In this document: in pieces, positions 19,111-28,115 of the stretch | How positions within the stretch are numbered: position 1 is the first letter of the stretch | How the letters are laid out: each line of letters starts with the position of its first letter | The notes under the pieces: model-generated | What the model was told of the DNA's origin: nothing | What the model saw: only the letters and a program-made list of their open reading frames with translations | Databases searched by the model: none | Source: Vibrio hannami | GTDB lineage: Bacteria; Pseudomonadota; Gammaproteobacteria; Enterobacterales; Vibrionaceae | Direction: 5' to 3' | Assembly: GCF_029589055.1 (NCBI RefSeq) | Contig: NZ_JARQZP010000003.1 | Location: forward strand, 1,302,001-1,366,000 | Length of the DNA stretch: 64,000 bases | Program-made: the position numbers and the translations under genes

Positions 19111-20441
19111 TGTTTGAATCCTCCTGTTGCCAGGATTTGATCAGCCCACTTGTCGCCAGCCCGCTTATAGCGGTGCTCAATTGCAAAGAAGCGCCTTAGA
19201 TTATGTGTTTTATGCATGGTTGGAAGCTGTATGCTAGATGGTTGAACTGGCTGTACCAGGTTCACTGTAGCGACAATAATTAGCTCAGTTTTATAACGCT
19301 TTGTTTCTGTATGTCTGAAAAGCGCACCAAAGATAGGGATATCGCCGATATAAGGAATTCGTTGTAGTGTCTCTTGCTCTTCTGTGCTCAGCAAGCCACC
19401 TAATACAAAGCTCTGACCATCGCCAAGCTCAACGGTTGTTCTCGCTCTTCTTGTGGTAAGTGCAGGAAGGTCATAAGAAGCGTTACTGTAGGTGTTATCC
19501 AGAGCGCTTACCTCTGGCATCATGGATAATTTTATTTTGTCATCACTTAGCACTTTTGCCATCAACTCGAGACGAATACCATATTCACGGTATTCAACGC
19601 TTGTAGCACCGTCTAAAACGGTGACTACAGGTAACTCCCCACCAGCCAAAAAGCTTGCTGTCTCACCGGAAATTACCGAAAGATTTGGCTCAGCTAGGAC
19701 CTGCCCTACATTATCGTTGCCAGTAGCAGAAATAACAGAGAGGATATCGTCAGCGCTAAAGTTAGTTAGGTAATCAACAAAAACACCGGGAGCCTGCCCT
19801 TCACTGCCCAGTTGTATACCAAAGCTCTCTAGGAACGAATGAGAAACCTCTGCTACCGTGAGTTTTACATTGACCTGCTTGGTCGCAACAACTTCTATAT
19901 TGTTAACTAGCCCTTCAAACTTATACTTTCGCATAAAGTCCATTTCATAGTTCTCTTCGCCAAGATCCCACTCAACGGTTGTAACTTCAGCGTTTTTGCC
20001 TAACAACTCACCAGCCAGGTTATAAATATCTTCACGCTCCTGATCTGTTGAAACAATCCCGCTAAGCACGGCTTGCTCACCTAGGTTATAAATGACGACA
20101 TCCGCATTAGGGTGCTTTAACTGTATTTGCTGTTGAATATGCTCCAGGCTTTTGTTCACCAGCAGTTTTCGGCTGATCAGTGTTTCGCCTTGTTCGCCAA
20201 AAATCAGAAGGGAAGCGCTGCCTATTTTTTTCCCAAAAAAGACAACCTTGTTGTCCTCAATGACCTGATAATCGGCCACATCCGGATTCGATATGAACAC
20301 TGAGCCAATCTCCTGAGATGTGCTCAGGGTCTGCGCCTCTCCCTCGGATAAATTGACAATTTTTGCAGCGAGAGCCTGCTGACTAACCAACATGAGTACT
20401 GCACTCACCCAGGTCAGAAGTCCCTTTAGTCGTGAATCCAT
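19107..20441 (-). CDS. rcpA: RcpA / CpaC secretin, copy 1
   Basis: A 444-residue outer-membrane secretin with a signal peptide (QQALAAK). The N-terminal pilus-secretin domain has GSVFISNPDVADY, a BON-like region (about 100-160) follows, and the C-terminal secretin beta domain shows VLAEPNLSVISGE and GDGQSFVLGGLLS. It forms the channel through which the Flp pilus leaves the cell. It is about 10 bases from rcpC and overlaps the rcpB-like gene by four. Confidence 0.94.
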   Translation of the reverse strand: MDSRLKGLLTWVSAVLMLVSQQALAAKIVNLSEGEAQTLSTSQEIGSVFISNPDVADYQVIEDNKVVFFGKKIGSASLLIFGEQGETLISRKLLVNKSLEHIQQQIQLKHPNADVVIYNLGEQAVLSGIVSTDQEREDIYNLAGELLGKNAEVTTVEWDLGEENYEMDFMRKYKFEGLVNNIEVVATKQVNVKLTVAEVSHSFLESFGIQLGSEGQAPGVFVDYLTNFSADDILSVISATGNDNVGQVLAEPNLSVISGETASFLAGGELPVVTVLDGATSVEYREYGIRLELMAKVLSDDKIKLSMMPEVSALDNTYSNASYDLPALTTRRARTTVELGDGQSFVLGGLLSTEEQETLQRIPYIGDIPIFGALFRHTETKRYKTELIIVATVNLVQPVQPSSIQLPTMHKTHNLRRFFAIEHRYKRAGDKWADQILATGGFKQ

Positions 20442-20451
20442 ATAGTTCGCC

Positions 20452-21252
20452 TTATCTGATTTTTGAATCGCTGGAGCGATATTCTCTTATCGCTTTATAA
20501 CTTGGTAATACGTCGCCAGAGTTGGCTTTGAGTAGCTCTGCCTGAGCTTTGCCTACGGATTTATGAACTTCCAGTTGAGCGATGTTTTTGGCAATAAGTA
20601 ACCTTGCCAATTGCTTTCTGGTCAGTTCTATGATGAGAGTGACACCAGAACTGTCGTTAATAACCTTTAACTCATCGGCAGCTTCTTTGCTTTGAATTTT
20701 TATTACCCGGACAGCTATTAACACCGGAGAAATAGATACCGACTCGTATCCGTTAACACTTGATTCAATAGCCAGGTTTTGGTTGGTTGAAGACAGCGCG
20801 ATAATGTCTACTAGAGAGTCATTTTTGATTAAACCACCAACGATGGTTTGCGGATCCACCTCTATCGCGTAAGGAACCATCCCATCTGAGATGGTTAAAT
20901 CAATATAGTCATTATCATCCGGACCAACAAAACTGGACTGCCGGACAACCTCGCCCGCTTCTATATCTGTCCCTGCGACCATATATGGAATAAACTCAAG
21001 CGAGATATTTTCGATTACACCTAGCGCATGGGCTGTTTCTTCTGGCAATAGCTCGACCTTTAAGTCAGAGCGCATGACTTTCTGACCTGAAACCAATTGC
21101 TGCTTGCTTGTCCAAACTCGTATTTTGTTTTCTTTTTTTATTGGTGCTGAAACAACTGCTGGCTCAGGTGGTGGCTGCCGACTTTGGTTAAGGCCATATA
21201 GACCTGAACCAATAGCAATAAGAGCCGCTGGTAGGATTATTTTTAAATTCAT
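20452..21252 (-). CDS. rcpC: RcpC / CpaB pilus assembly protein, copy 1
   Basis: A 266-residue protein with an N-terminal membrane anchor (IILPAALIAIGSGLYGL) and a SAF-type domain (about residues 47-115, starting WTSKQQLVSGQKV). A conserved periplasmic region (VPYAIEVDPQTIVGG) follows. RcpC/CpaB proteins are periplasmic partners of the secretin. It lies 11 bases after tadV. The copy-2 protein has the same length and an almost identical C-terminus (SGDVLPSYKAIREYRSSD). Confidence 0.9.
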   Translation of the reverse strand: MNLKIILPAALIAIGSGLYGLNQSRQPPPEPAVVSAPIKKENKIRVWTSKQQLVSGQKVMRSDLKVELLPEETAHALGVIENISLEFIPYMVAGTDIEAGEVVRQSSFVGPDDNDYIDLTISDGMVPYAIEVDPQTIVGGLIKNDSLVDIIALSSTNQNLAIESSVNGYESVSISPVLIAVRVIKIQSKEAADELKVINDSSGVTLIIELTRKQLARLLIAKNIAQLEVHKSVGKAQAELLKANSGDVLPSYKAIREYRSSDSKIR

Positions 21253-21263
21253 TTATACCTCGG

Positions 21264-21686
21264 CTACTGTAAAAAAAACACTGTCATGCATCCCAGAGAT
21301 ATAGGAACACCATAGGCAATTTTTTTTGGAAAATTCATGCCAGATAATTTACAAACAGCAATCATCAATAATACTTGAACACAACCCAAAGCCAATACCA
21401 AAACTAATGTAAAAATATAATTTTCATGATTAATTAATGGCGATAGTGCTGCCATTAATTTAGCATCTCCTGCCCCCCAACATCCCAAAGACCAAGTGAG
21501 CATGCCAAAAAAAATCACTGGAAGAAACCAGATCAAATTAATATAACTTTCACTAATATGACAATGTAGAAAAACAGCAAATATAAGAACAATAATTTTC
21601 TTATTGGAAATAATGTTGGTTTTTAGGTCAGAAATACAGATGGACACTAATACAAGTAAAATAATTATTCTTAGTATAATGTCCAT
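21264..21686 (-). CDS. tadV: TadV / CpaA prepilin peptidase, copy 1
   Basis: A 140-residue A24-family aspartic prepilin peptidase with five or six membrane segments. The two catalytic Asp are visible in CISDLKTN and in CWGAGDAKL, the GxGD motif. It removes the leader from the Flp pilin and from TadE/TadF. It follows flp by eight bases. Its sequence differs more from copy 2 than the ATPases do, which could match the different pilins (inference). Confidence 0.92.
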   Translation of the reverse strand: MDIILRIIILLVLVSICISDLKTNIISNKKIIVLIFAVFLHCHISESYINLIWFLPVIFFGMLTWSLGCWGAGDAKLMAALSPLINHENYIFTLVLVLALGCVQVLLMIAVCKLSGMNFPKKIAYGVPISLGCMTVFFLQ

Positions 21687-21694
21687 ATTGTATT

Positions 21695-21916
21695 TTAGTT
21701 GCTCCGCGAACCACCAAGCGCACTTAACAAGTTATCATAGGCTGCAGTTAATTGAGCAGTAATGCCTGTATCTCCACCTCCTGTACCAAAGAATAGTAAA
21801 AGTACGCCAGCAATAGCACCACCGATTACTGCATATTCAATTGCAGTAACGCCGCGCTCATCATTTTTAAATTTTTCCAACGCTACTCTTGCTTTAACGC
21901 AAATTGAAAATAACAT
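21695..21916 (-). CDS. flp: Flp-type major pilin, copy 1
   Basis: A 73-residue Flp/Fap pilin. After a basic leader ending ERG the mature protein starts VTAIEYAVIGGAIAG, with the conserved Glu-Tyr pair of Flp pilins and the hydrophobic helix. The C-terminal part (TGGGDTGITAQLTAAYDNLL) differs strongly from the copy-2 pilin, while the first 36 residues are nearly the same. It is first in its operon, and the 414 bases upstream are AT-rich and non-coding. Confidence 0.93.
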   Translation of the reverse strand: MLFSICVKARVALEKFKNDERGVTAIEYAVIGGAIAGVLLLFFGTGGGDTGITAQLTAAYDNLLSALGGSRSN

Positions 21917-22330
21917 TATTTACCCCTAATAAATCAATAAAGATAGATTAATATATTTCAGACAGGCTTATCATCGGTAATCAATTCACACAAATAGAAT
22001 GCATGATACTAAAGCTGCTATCAGAAAGTTCCTTAAATTTATATCAACCCAATATAAAACTCTCCATCTAACCAAATCGCATACAGTTAAACAACTTTAA
22101 ACAACGTAGCTAAGACAGAGTGAAATATACGGTGTTAAGTTCGAATTAATATAAATCCAGCGGTTGTTACCACTAAATTTAATTATTCACATTAAAAGAT
22201 TTACTTCAATTAGGTGCAGTATTCTAAAGATTATATTTTAGAGTTATATAACGAAATTTAGTGATAAGAATATGGAAAATGTAAATATATGTAAAAACTG
22301 AAGTTAGAAAGTATATAGGCTGGTTTTAGA
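21917..22330. promoter_or_regulatory. Promoter region of tad copy 1
   Basis: About 414 AT-rich bases between the end of tad copy 2 (with its terminator) and flp copy 1. No open frame of note was seen. A GGGG-containing ribosome site lies just before flp. A promoter for copy 1 is expected here because a terminator separates it from copy 2; no convincing boxes were pinned down. Confidence 0.5.
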
Positions 22331-22352
22331 AAGGCTCGACAGGTCGAGCCTT
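22331..22352 (-). terminator. Terminator between the two tad operons
   Basis: A perfect AAGGCTCGAC / GTCGAGCCTT stem with a two-base loop, flanked by T-rich sequence on both sides. It lies 12 bases after the stop of the last gene of tad copy 2 and can act on minus-strand transcripts. Confidence 0.75.
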
Positions 22353-22363
22353 TTGTTTGATTG

Positions 22364-23029
22364 TTACTCACTATTTGTGTCTTTAATTATCTCGACCCGC
22401 CTGTTCTGCTTTCTTCCATCGGCAGTGTTATTGCTGGCAATCGGCGTGGTTTCACCTTTCGATACTGCCGTGATACGCGACTTATCGACACCACCATTAG
22501 CAAGGTAGCTCTTAGCAGCCTCTGAGCGTTTCAAACCCAGCGAGAAGTTATATTCATTGCTACCGGTACTGTCCGTGTGCCCCTCTAAAAGAAGGTCTGA
22601 TGGTGAACTGTCTAGAGTCTGAATCACAGTGTTAAGGACGTACTGAGATTCACGGGTCAAATTCGCTTTATCGAAATCAAAGTAGACACGAGCAAATACG
22701 TCACCATCCTGATAGGTTTTGACATTCCCTTTGGAAAGCAAGTACTCCGCACATTCAGAGGTAACTCCCATCTTAAGCATCTCTTCAGACACCAGATTTA
22801 ACGCTCCCTGATAGTCGCTTTCTGACTGCAGCAAAGCGAATGGGCCGGCATTCAGGTTAACCTGAGTTGCCTGCCCTACTTTCATCGTCTCCTGAGTGTT
22901 CACCTCTTTCTTGGCACAGAAGAAGCTAATAGAGTCATCTACCCTTTTCATTTCATCTGCATATGCGCCAGTAACAGAAGAGGCTGCAATCAGCAGTATC
23001 GGTATTAATTTTAAGTTCCTTTCTGACAT
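22364..23029 (-). CDS. OmpA-family outer membrane protein, tad copy 2
   Basis: A 221-residue near twin of the product of 10296-10961. It has the same signal peptide, the same Cys positions, and a C-terminal OmpA-like domain with YFDFDKANL, EGHTDSTGSNEYN and RRVEI. It is the final gene of tad copy 2, and a terminator follows 12 bases later. The high similarity to copy 1 extends into the short upstream gap, which suggests recent sequence exchange between the two operon ends (inference). Confidence 0.88.
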   Translation of the reverse strand: MSERNLKLIPILLIAASSVTGAYADEMKRVDDSISFFCAKKEVNTQETMKVGQATQVNLNAGPFALLQSESDYQGALNLVSEEMLKMGVTSECAEYLLSKGNVKTYQDGDVFARVYFDFDKANLTRESQYVLNTVIQTLDSSPSDLLLEGHTDSTGSNEYNFSLGLKRSEAAKSYLANGGVDKSRITAVSKGETTPIASNNTADGRKQNRRVEIIKDTNSE

Positions 23030-23048
23030 TTTATGTTCCTTTCTATTA

Positions 23049-24374
23049 CTAGTTTGCTAGATAGCCAAATTCGTCGCTGATAAGCTCAAGGATTCGTTTT
23101 AGAATTTCCTTCTCATTCTTCGCTTCGTAGATATTTGAAGAGCCGACACAGTCCTCTAACGCCTGGTTTTCACTCACGGTATAGTCAAATCCGATTACAG
23201 CGATGGTTGACTGTACCTCTTTACCTTCTGAAGTGGTTTGGCTATCCAGATAATCGGTAATTTCCGTACATAAACCATTGTTAACGAGCGTGGCGGTCTT
23301 TGTGGGGTCATTATCCTTACCATCGGATAATATTATAATCAGCCGTTTAGGATTATCTCCCTGCGCAGCAATTCGGGCGCCACGTACCAATCCCTGATAG
23401 GATGCGGTACCACTGGCAGGGTAGAAGCGCGATATTTGAGCATTAAATGTTGTATAGTCCGACGTTAACGCCAGATCATAAAAATAGTTGCTCCTAGGAG
23501 TAGCTCTGATGAAATCACCGTCATCATCAATATAAACATAATGATCAGCGACACAGCCAACTGATCTATCAAAAATATTATAAGTACTGACTATCGAGAA
23601 ATTAGCTAACTGCTGTCTGCAATATTTTTGGTTATAGAAACGCCTCCACCACCAGGGGCCCTGCCAATACTCACCAGTACTGGTAAACTGGTAAGTGCTG
23701 TCGTTATAGCCAACAAATGCGACCTTGCTGGTATCCATATTCTGGTAGCTATTGTATATCGCCAGTTCATCCGTCACAGCTTTGATTATATCGATGATAT
23801 TTAGATATTTTCTCTTGGTTCCACTCCAATAATCCTGCATAGAACCTGAAAAATCGGATACAAGAATGACATCAATAGCAGTACTCTGATATTTGATTGA
23901 AGAACCAGATGAACTTACTTCAAAGCTATCACCCATAGCTGCGTTATTGGGAAGCCATGTGTCATGCTTGGTGGTTGCTGAAATGGTGTAGCGATAATAT
24001 CTAGGCTCACCATTTTTTACCCCATCGACACATTCTGGTATCGAATCACAGTCTTTTTTCTCAATATCGATTGATTTGATAGATTCAAGATCGGTCAGAT
24101 AATGTGTAAGGTACGCTTTTGTTATCGTCTGGTTAGTTTTACTGCCCTGCCCTAAAGAAATATACCCGGTATCAGGGTCACTAGGCTCATCTTCATTGGG
24201 GTCATTTTTCGCCGCCACAGCTAACGTAGCTGCTTCAAGAGCATCATCGATTCTGGCTTTGTCCTGAATAGCTCTTGAACCATCTATTGAGAGGCTCATC
24301 AAGCCCCACAACGCAGGCACCACTATCGCTACAACCAGCGCCGCGTGACCTTGTTGTCTGCGAATACTTTTCAT
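23049..24374 (-). CDS. tadG: TadG-like von Willebrand A protein, copy 2
   Basis: An intact 441-residue protein. The N-terminal TadE/G-type hydrophobic segment (GHAALVVAIVVPALWGL) is followed by a periplasmic vWA domain with the metal-ion-site motif VSDFSGSM (about residue 178), the threonine-loop region SGTASYQGLVRGA and LIIILSDGKDN. vWA domains bind protein ligands through a divalent ion, so this minor component could contribute to adhesion or to the outer part of the machine (inference). It serves as the template that shows the frameshift in copy 1. Confidence 0.88.
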   Translation of the reverse strand: MKSIRRQQGHAALVVAIVVPALWGLMSLSIDGSRAIQDKARIDDALEAATLAVAAKNDPNEDEPSDPDTGYISLGQGSKTNQTITKAYLTHYLTDLESIKSIDIEKKDCDSIPECVDGVKNGEPRYYRYTISATTKHDTWLPNNAAMGDSFEVSSSGSSIKYQSTAIDVILVSDFSGSMQDYWSGTKRKYLNIIDIIKAVTDELAIYNSYQNMDTSKVAFVGYNDSTYQFTSTGEYWQGPWWWRRFYNQKYCRQQLANFSIVSTYNIFDRSVGCVADHYVYIDDDGDFIRATPRSNYFYDLALTSDYTTFNAQISRFYPASGTASYQGLVRGARIAAQGDNPKRLIIILSDGKDNDPTKTATLVNNGLCTEITDYLDSQTTSEGKEVQSTIAVIGFDYTVSENQALEDCVGSSNIYEAKNEKEILKRILELISDEFGYLAN

Positions 24375-24376
24375 AT

Positions 24377-24964
24377 TTACCTCCCCGAAACCGAAGAGCT
24401 GGATACCACCGTTGAGAAACCATTATCTAAAACCGTAGAAACAAGGTCTTCAGTATCCCAACAGAGTGTTACCCGGTACATGGGACTGGTCCGATTCCAG
24501 GTAGTTTCTACACTGAGACGAAGCGCATCATCTTGCTCAAGATCCTGCAACGTCTGGTCTAACACACAACCAGTGACTGTACCCTCTATTCTATTTCCGA
24601 GGTTAAACACCGCATATTCCTGCCCGGTCCCCGAGTCTACTAGTTCCTCGATCACCATGCCGAAACGCTCTTCAACACCATTACCGTCTTCATCAAACTC
24701 ATTAAATGTACGGGCCAATGAATTATTCGCGATAATTAGTAATTGATCCGCCTGCGCCTGGGTAATATTAAAATCACCACCGTATAGCTGAGTGCGTTCT
24801 TTTACTAAACTAACGATAGAATAAGAAAGCCTATCTAATTTCCCTTTTACAGAAAGCTTAATTGCGACATCTATTGAGAATAAAAAAAGCGTACCGAGGA
24901 ACAAGCTGAGTATGGCAAACTCAACCACAAATGCTCCCTTTTGCTTTTTACTCAATTTACGCAT
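24377..24964 (-). CDS. tadF: TadF-like minor pseudopilin, copy 2
   Basis: A pseudopilin-like protein of about 195 residues. RKLSKKQKG is followed by the helix AFVVEFAILSLFLGTLFL with the conserved Glu. The frame is open to 25000, but ATG 24964 gives the same N-terminal spacing as copy 1 and overlaps tadE by eight bases, so it is preferred. A soluble domain with Cys in GCVLDQ and LCWDTEDLV ends it. Assignment rests on helix and operon position. Confidence 0.8.
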   Translation of the reverse strand: MRKLSKKQKGAFVVEFAILSLFLGTLFLFSIDVAIKLSVKGKLDRLSYSIVSLVKERTQLYGGDFNITQAQADQLLIIANNSLARTFNEFDEDGNGVEERFGMVIEELVDSGTGQEYAVFNLGNRIEGTVTGCVLDQTLQDLEQDDALRLSVETTWNRTSPMYRVTLCWDTEDLVSTVLDNGFSTVVSSSSVSGR

Positions 24965-25469
24965 TATAAAACTGAGACCTTTCGTATTCCTGAATAACAA
25001 TCACTTCTCTGGCAAACACGGTATTGCCGCCAGTCAGGAAGGTGAAAATGCCGTTGTAGTCGTATGTTATATAGTAAATTGCCATCGCCTGCTGTGTCTC
25101 ATTGCCACACTCAGCTTCTACAACTGCTCCTTCCAATGTAGGATCCTGGCAGGGAGCCACTACCATCTCCAGATCACCCAGATCGTCTACATAACTTACC
25201 CGAATCTTAAAATTATCCTTGTCAATTAATTTGCTCCATAACGCACTTTCATCTTGTTTATTTAGCACGGTTTTAAACTCGGTAAGATAGTCCGAGTCTT
25301 CTTTCTTTGCCTTCCGCGACGCTTCTGTTATTGCGTAATCGCAAAGCGAAGAGATATATGAGATATAGTTAGCTTCAACCCAACCCATCAACATGGTCCA
25401 GAACACCATAAATCCCAGAGCAAATTCGATACTTACCACACCTGCTATTTTTCGTTTTCGGCTTTTCAT
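24957..25469 (-). CDS. tadE: TadE-like minor pseudopilin, copy 2
   Basis: 170 residues: basic KSRKRK, then GVVSIEFALGFMVFWTMLMG with the conserved Glu, then a periplasmic domain ending FAREVIVIQEYERS. It has the same length as copy 1 and visibly similar sequence throughout. A four-base overlap with tadD links translation. Confidence 0.85.
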   Translation of the reverse strand: MKSRKRKIAGVVSIEFALGFMVFWTMLMGWVEANYISYISSLCDYAITEASRKAKKEDSDYLTEFKTVLNKQDESALWSKLIDKDNFKIRVSYVDDLGDLEMVVAPCQDPTLEGAVVEAECGNETQQAMAIYYITYDYNGIFTFLTGGNTVFAREVIVIQEYERSQFYNA

Positions 25470-26323
25470 TGTTCAGCCTCCTCTACAAGTTTAGCAGCTA
25501 TTGCTTGAGTATTCGTTGGTATCGCTTTTCCCTGAAGATCAGTGCTATCAACGGCATTCAAGTGAGAGAGATCATCCTGGTTCAAGTCACTTTCCATCAA
25601 GCGCAGAGTAACGTAGATTTGCTGAGCTTGTTCCTTGGTATACCCCTGATCTTTCAGCACTACTTCTAAAGGCTTATACATATCCAGTTTTGCGTAGGCC
25701 AAAGCTAAATTGGATAAGACTTGCGGATCTTCATTACCCTTTTCATAGATAGGATAAAGGCGACCAACAACGTCCATATAGTTGCCTTCAATCAGATCCA
25801 GTACAGCCAGGTTATTTTTGATAATAACATCATCAAAAAAGTGCTTCCTCGCCAAAAGAAAATAGTTACGAGACTTCTGATAATCCCCCTTCTCTGCCCA
25901 GATAAGCCCCAATAAATTCTCGGTCTCGGCCATCTCTGGTTGCGATTTCAGAGCCTGATCAGCGTAGACCAAAGCATCATCAACCGATCCCTTTGCAAAA
26001 TAAATCTTGGCCTTAAGGAATGATATGCTGGCTAATTGAGCTTTGTCGGGAGTGATCTGTTCAACGTGAAAAGCAGCTGAGTCATAATCTTTCATATCAA
26101 CATATGCCGAAACTAACTTAACTCTTATCTCTGTTGACTCTCTGTTTCTTAACGACTCTCTATAAAACTCAATCAGCTTTTCACTATTGTTAGTGCTAAC
26201 CAGTAACTCTTCTCTGGATTCAAAGCTAGCATTATCCGCAAGTTCCTGCTGGCTTTGCGTTGTTTTGGTTACACAGCCCACTAAAGAAAAAATCGCAACC
26301 AGTAAAACTATTTGTTTGATCAT
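25466..26323 (-). CDS. tadD: TadD-like TPR lipoprotein, copy 2
   Basis: A 285-residue lipoprotein (lipobox LVGC, Cys about residue 17) with tetratricopeptide repeats across about residues 50-225, including AETENLLGLIWAEKGDYQKS. It overlaps tadC by one base and tadE by four. The C-terminal 40 residues differ from copy 1, while the repeats are conserved. Confidence 0.87.
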   Translation of the reverse strand: MIKQIVLLVAIFSLVGCVTKTTQSQQELADNASFESREELLVSTNNSEKLIEFYRESLRNRESTEIRVKLVSAYVDMKDYDSAAFHVEQITPDKAQLASISFLKAKIYFAKGSVDDALVYADQALKSQPEMAETENLLGLIWAEKGDYQKSRNYFLLARKHFFDDVIIKNNLAVLDLIEGNYMDVVGRLYPIYEKGNEDPQVLSNLALAYAKLDMYKPLEVVLKDQGYTKEQAQQIYVTLRLMESDLNQDDLSHLNAVDSTDLQGKAIPTNTQAIAAKLVEEAEQ

Positions 26324-27198
26324 TACATCAACCTCGCAATACCTGGGGCTATAATCAAAATAACGATAGGAAACATAATAAATAGCACCAGTGGAGCGGA
26401 CATTTTGGCGGAAAGCTTACCGACCTTTTCTTCCAGAGTCAGCATATGGGTTTCCCGAATATCGGCAGCAAGTGTGGTTAATACTTTATAGATGGATGAG
26501 CCATACTGAAGGCTTTGGTTTATGGTCATAACAAAACTACGTATCTCTGCCGATGGCATTCTTTCATAAAGCTCTTCTAAGGCCTTTTCTAATCCAACAA
26601 TTCGTGCTCTGTCGTTGGTTTTCTTTAGCAAATAGGCCAGATCTTTATCAAATGCGATCATCTCTACGGCAAGGTAGGCCATGGTTGACTCAATGGTCAT
26701 ACCGGTTTGCACACACACTGCCATAAGATCAAGCAGATATGGTAGTTGACCGGATACCCTCTCTCTGATTCTTCTTGCACGAATAGAAAGGTAGGCATCG
26801 GGGACAATTATCACACCTATAATCCAAAACAAACACCCCAATAATATATTCGACGGAACTACACTACTATAAAAATAGAGTAGCGACGCAACTAACACCC
26901 CCATAGCTAAGAGCGTATATTTAATAGGTAAGAACAGATAAGCCCAGCGAACATTATAAAAACCAGCTGCGGTAAACTTAGCCTCGATATCATCTTCGGA
27001 TGCCGCCAATAGCCCAGAAAGCGTGCCACCTATATTATGTAACAGATCATCATCTTCTGATTTGACATCTTCTTTAGATAGACCTATTTTTTCTAGCTTT
27101 TTCTTACGCTTAAAACCAGAAACTAAAGTCCACATCAATAGAAGAATTCCAACAGCTAACAATGCATAAATAGCGAACAATACTTGGTAGGAGTTCAT
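26323..27198 (-). CDS. tadC: TadC inner-membrane platform protein, copy 2
   Basis: An intact 291-residue T2SSF-type platform protein. An N-terminal helix is followed by a basic Lys-rich stretch (KRKKKLEK), two middle helices (about 92-130), the LPYLLDLMAVCVQTGM signature and two terminal helices. It overlaps tadB and tadD by one base each. It is the reference that proves the frame break in copy 1 at the corresponding Lys-rich region. Confidence 0.93.
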   Translation of the reverse strand: MNSYQVLFAIYALLAVGILLLMWTLVSGFKRKKKLEKIGLSKEDVKSEDDDLLHNIGGTLSGLLAASEDDIEAKFTAAGFYNVRWAYLFLPIKYTLLAMGVLVASLLYFYSSVVPSNILLGCLFWIIGVIIVPDAYLSIRARRIRERVSGQLPYLLDLMAVCVQTGMTIESTMAYLAVEMIAFDKDLAYLLKKTNDRARIVGLEKALEELYERMPSAEIRSFVMTINQSLQYGSSIYKVLTTLAADIRETHMLTLEEKVGKLSAKMSAPLVLFIMFPIVILIIAPGIARLM

Positions 27199-28115
27199 TA
27201 TCTTACTCCTCTCATTAGGCCCCAGACTATCGATAACCCTACTGCTTCACTGATCAACAGATAATAGAGTATCGGGCGCCCATCAGGGTCAAACATGACA
27301 AACTCGTAGTTTTCTGGTGCAATATATTGCAGCAATAATAAAAATATAAACGGAAGAGCGCCGACAATCTTGGCGGATGTTCGAGCTTCGGCAGTAAGCG
27401 CATACTTCTTTTTCTCTATTGCTTTAGCATTGGCCATCACCCGGTTAAGTTTATTCATTACCTCTTTAAGCTGACCACCGCGCTGCATATTGGCACGCAG
27501 GGTAATAACAAAGAACTGAAAAGATGGATAAGGAAAACGCTGTGCTGCTTTACTAAACACCTCGTCGGGATGCTCCCCCATCTGCAACCTATCTCCCATA
27601 GATTTAAATTCAGCACCAACACTGCCATCCAGAGTTTTTCCCACATAGATAATGGCATGCATAATACTTTCGCCAGATGAAACCGCACTAGCTAATATAT
27701 TAAGCGCATCAGGGAATGCAGCTTCAAACTCTTTTTCCTCTCGCCGTTGCAACCACAGCATTCCAATCACAGAGCCAAAAAATAGGAAAAAGATCTCAAC
27801 AAATAATATATTGCCCTTGAAAAAACCGTCATTAACTTCATAACCGACAAATAATACTAGGATATAAAACAGTACCAACTTAATTAGTGCAAAGCTGCCT
27901 AGCTGCTTTCTTAGGTTTTCAAGGTATCGCTTAAACCTCTGGCGGTATGTCAGCCCGGAGAGTGACTCAAAATCCACCGCAGAGTCGATATCGGCCATAC
28001 TGTAGACTTTGACCGTTCGGTTATACTCTTTAAAATAGCCATGAGTTGGCTTTCTGGTCAAAAGACCAAAAACAATAAGTGCAACACCAAAACAGATCAA
28101 AGCTATATAGATCAT
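27198..28115 (-). CDS. tadB: TadB inner-membrane platform protein, copy 2
   Basis: A 305-residue GspF-related protein. An N-terminal helix, the central helices, FPDALNILASAVSSGESIMH and C-terminal hydrophobic segments are in the family order. Together with TadC it forms the inner-membrane base of the pilus. It overlaps tadA by four bases. Confidence 0.93.
   Translation of the reverse strand: MIYIALICFGVALIVFGLLTRKPTHGYFKEYNRTVKVYSMADIDSAVDFESLSGLTYRQRFKRYLENLRKQLGSFALIKLVLFYILVLFVGYEVNDGFFKGNILFVEIFFLFFGSVIGMLWLQRREEKEFEAAFPDALNILASAVSSGESIMHAIIYVGKTLDGSVGAEFKSMGDRLQMGEHPDEVFSKAAQRFPYPSFQFFVITLRANMQRGGQLKEVMNKLNRVMANAKAIEKKKYALTAEARTSAKIVGALPFIFLLLLQYIAPENYEFVMFDPDGRPILYYLLISEAVGLSIVWGLMRGVR

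Larger units (their letters stand above)
10296..21916 (-). repeat. Tandem tad/flp operon duplication, copy 1
   Basis: A 14-gene Flp/Tad pilus operon collinear gene for gene with 22364-33998. Matching products have the same or nearly the same lengths: TadA 428/428, TadZ 413/413, TadB 305/305, RcpB-like 166/166, RcpC 266/266, OmpA-like 221/221. Protein identity by eye ranges from about 90 percent or more (TadA, OmpA-like) to clearly lower for TadD, TadE, TadF, TadG and the pilin tail. This copy carries frameshifts in tadG and tadC. Confidence 0.93.
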
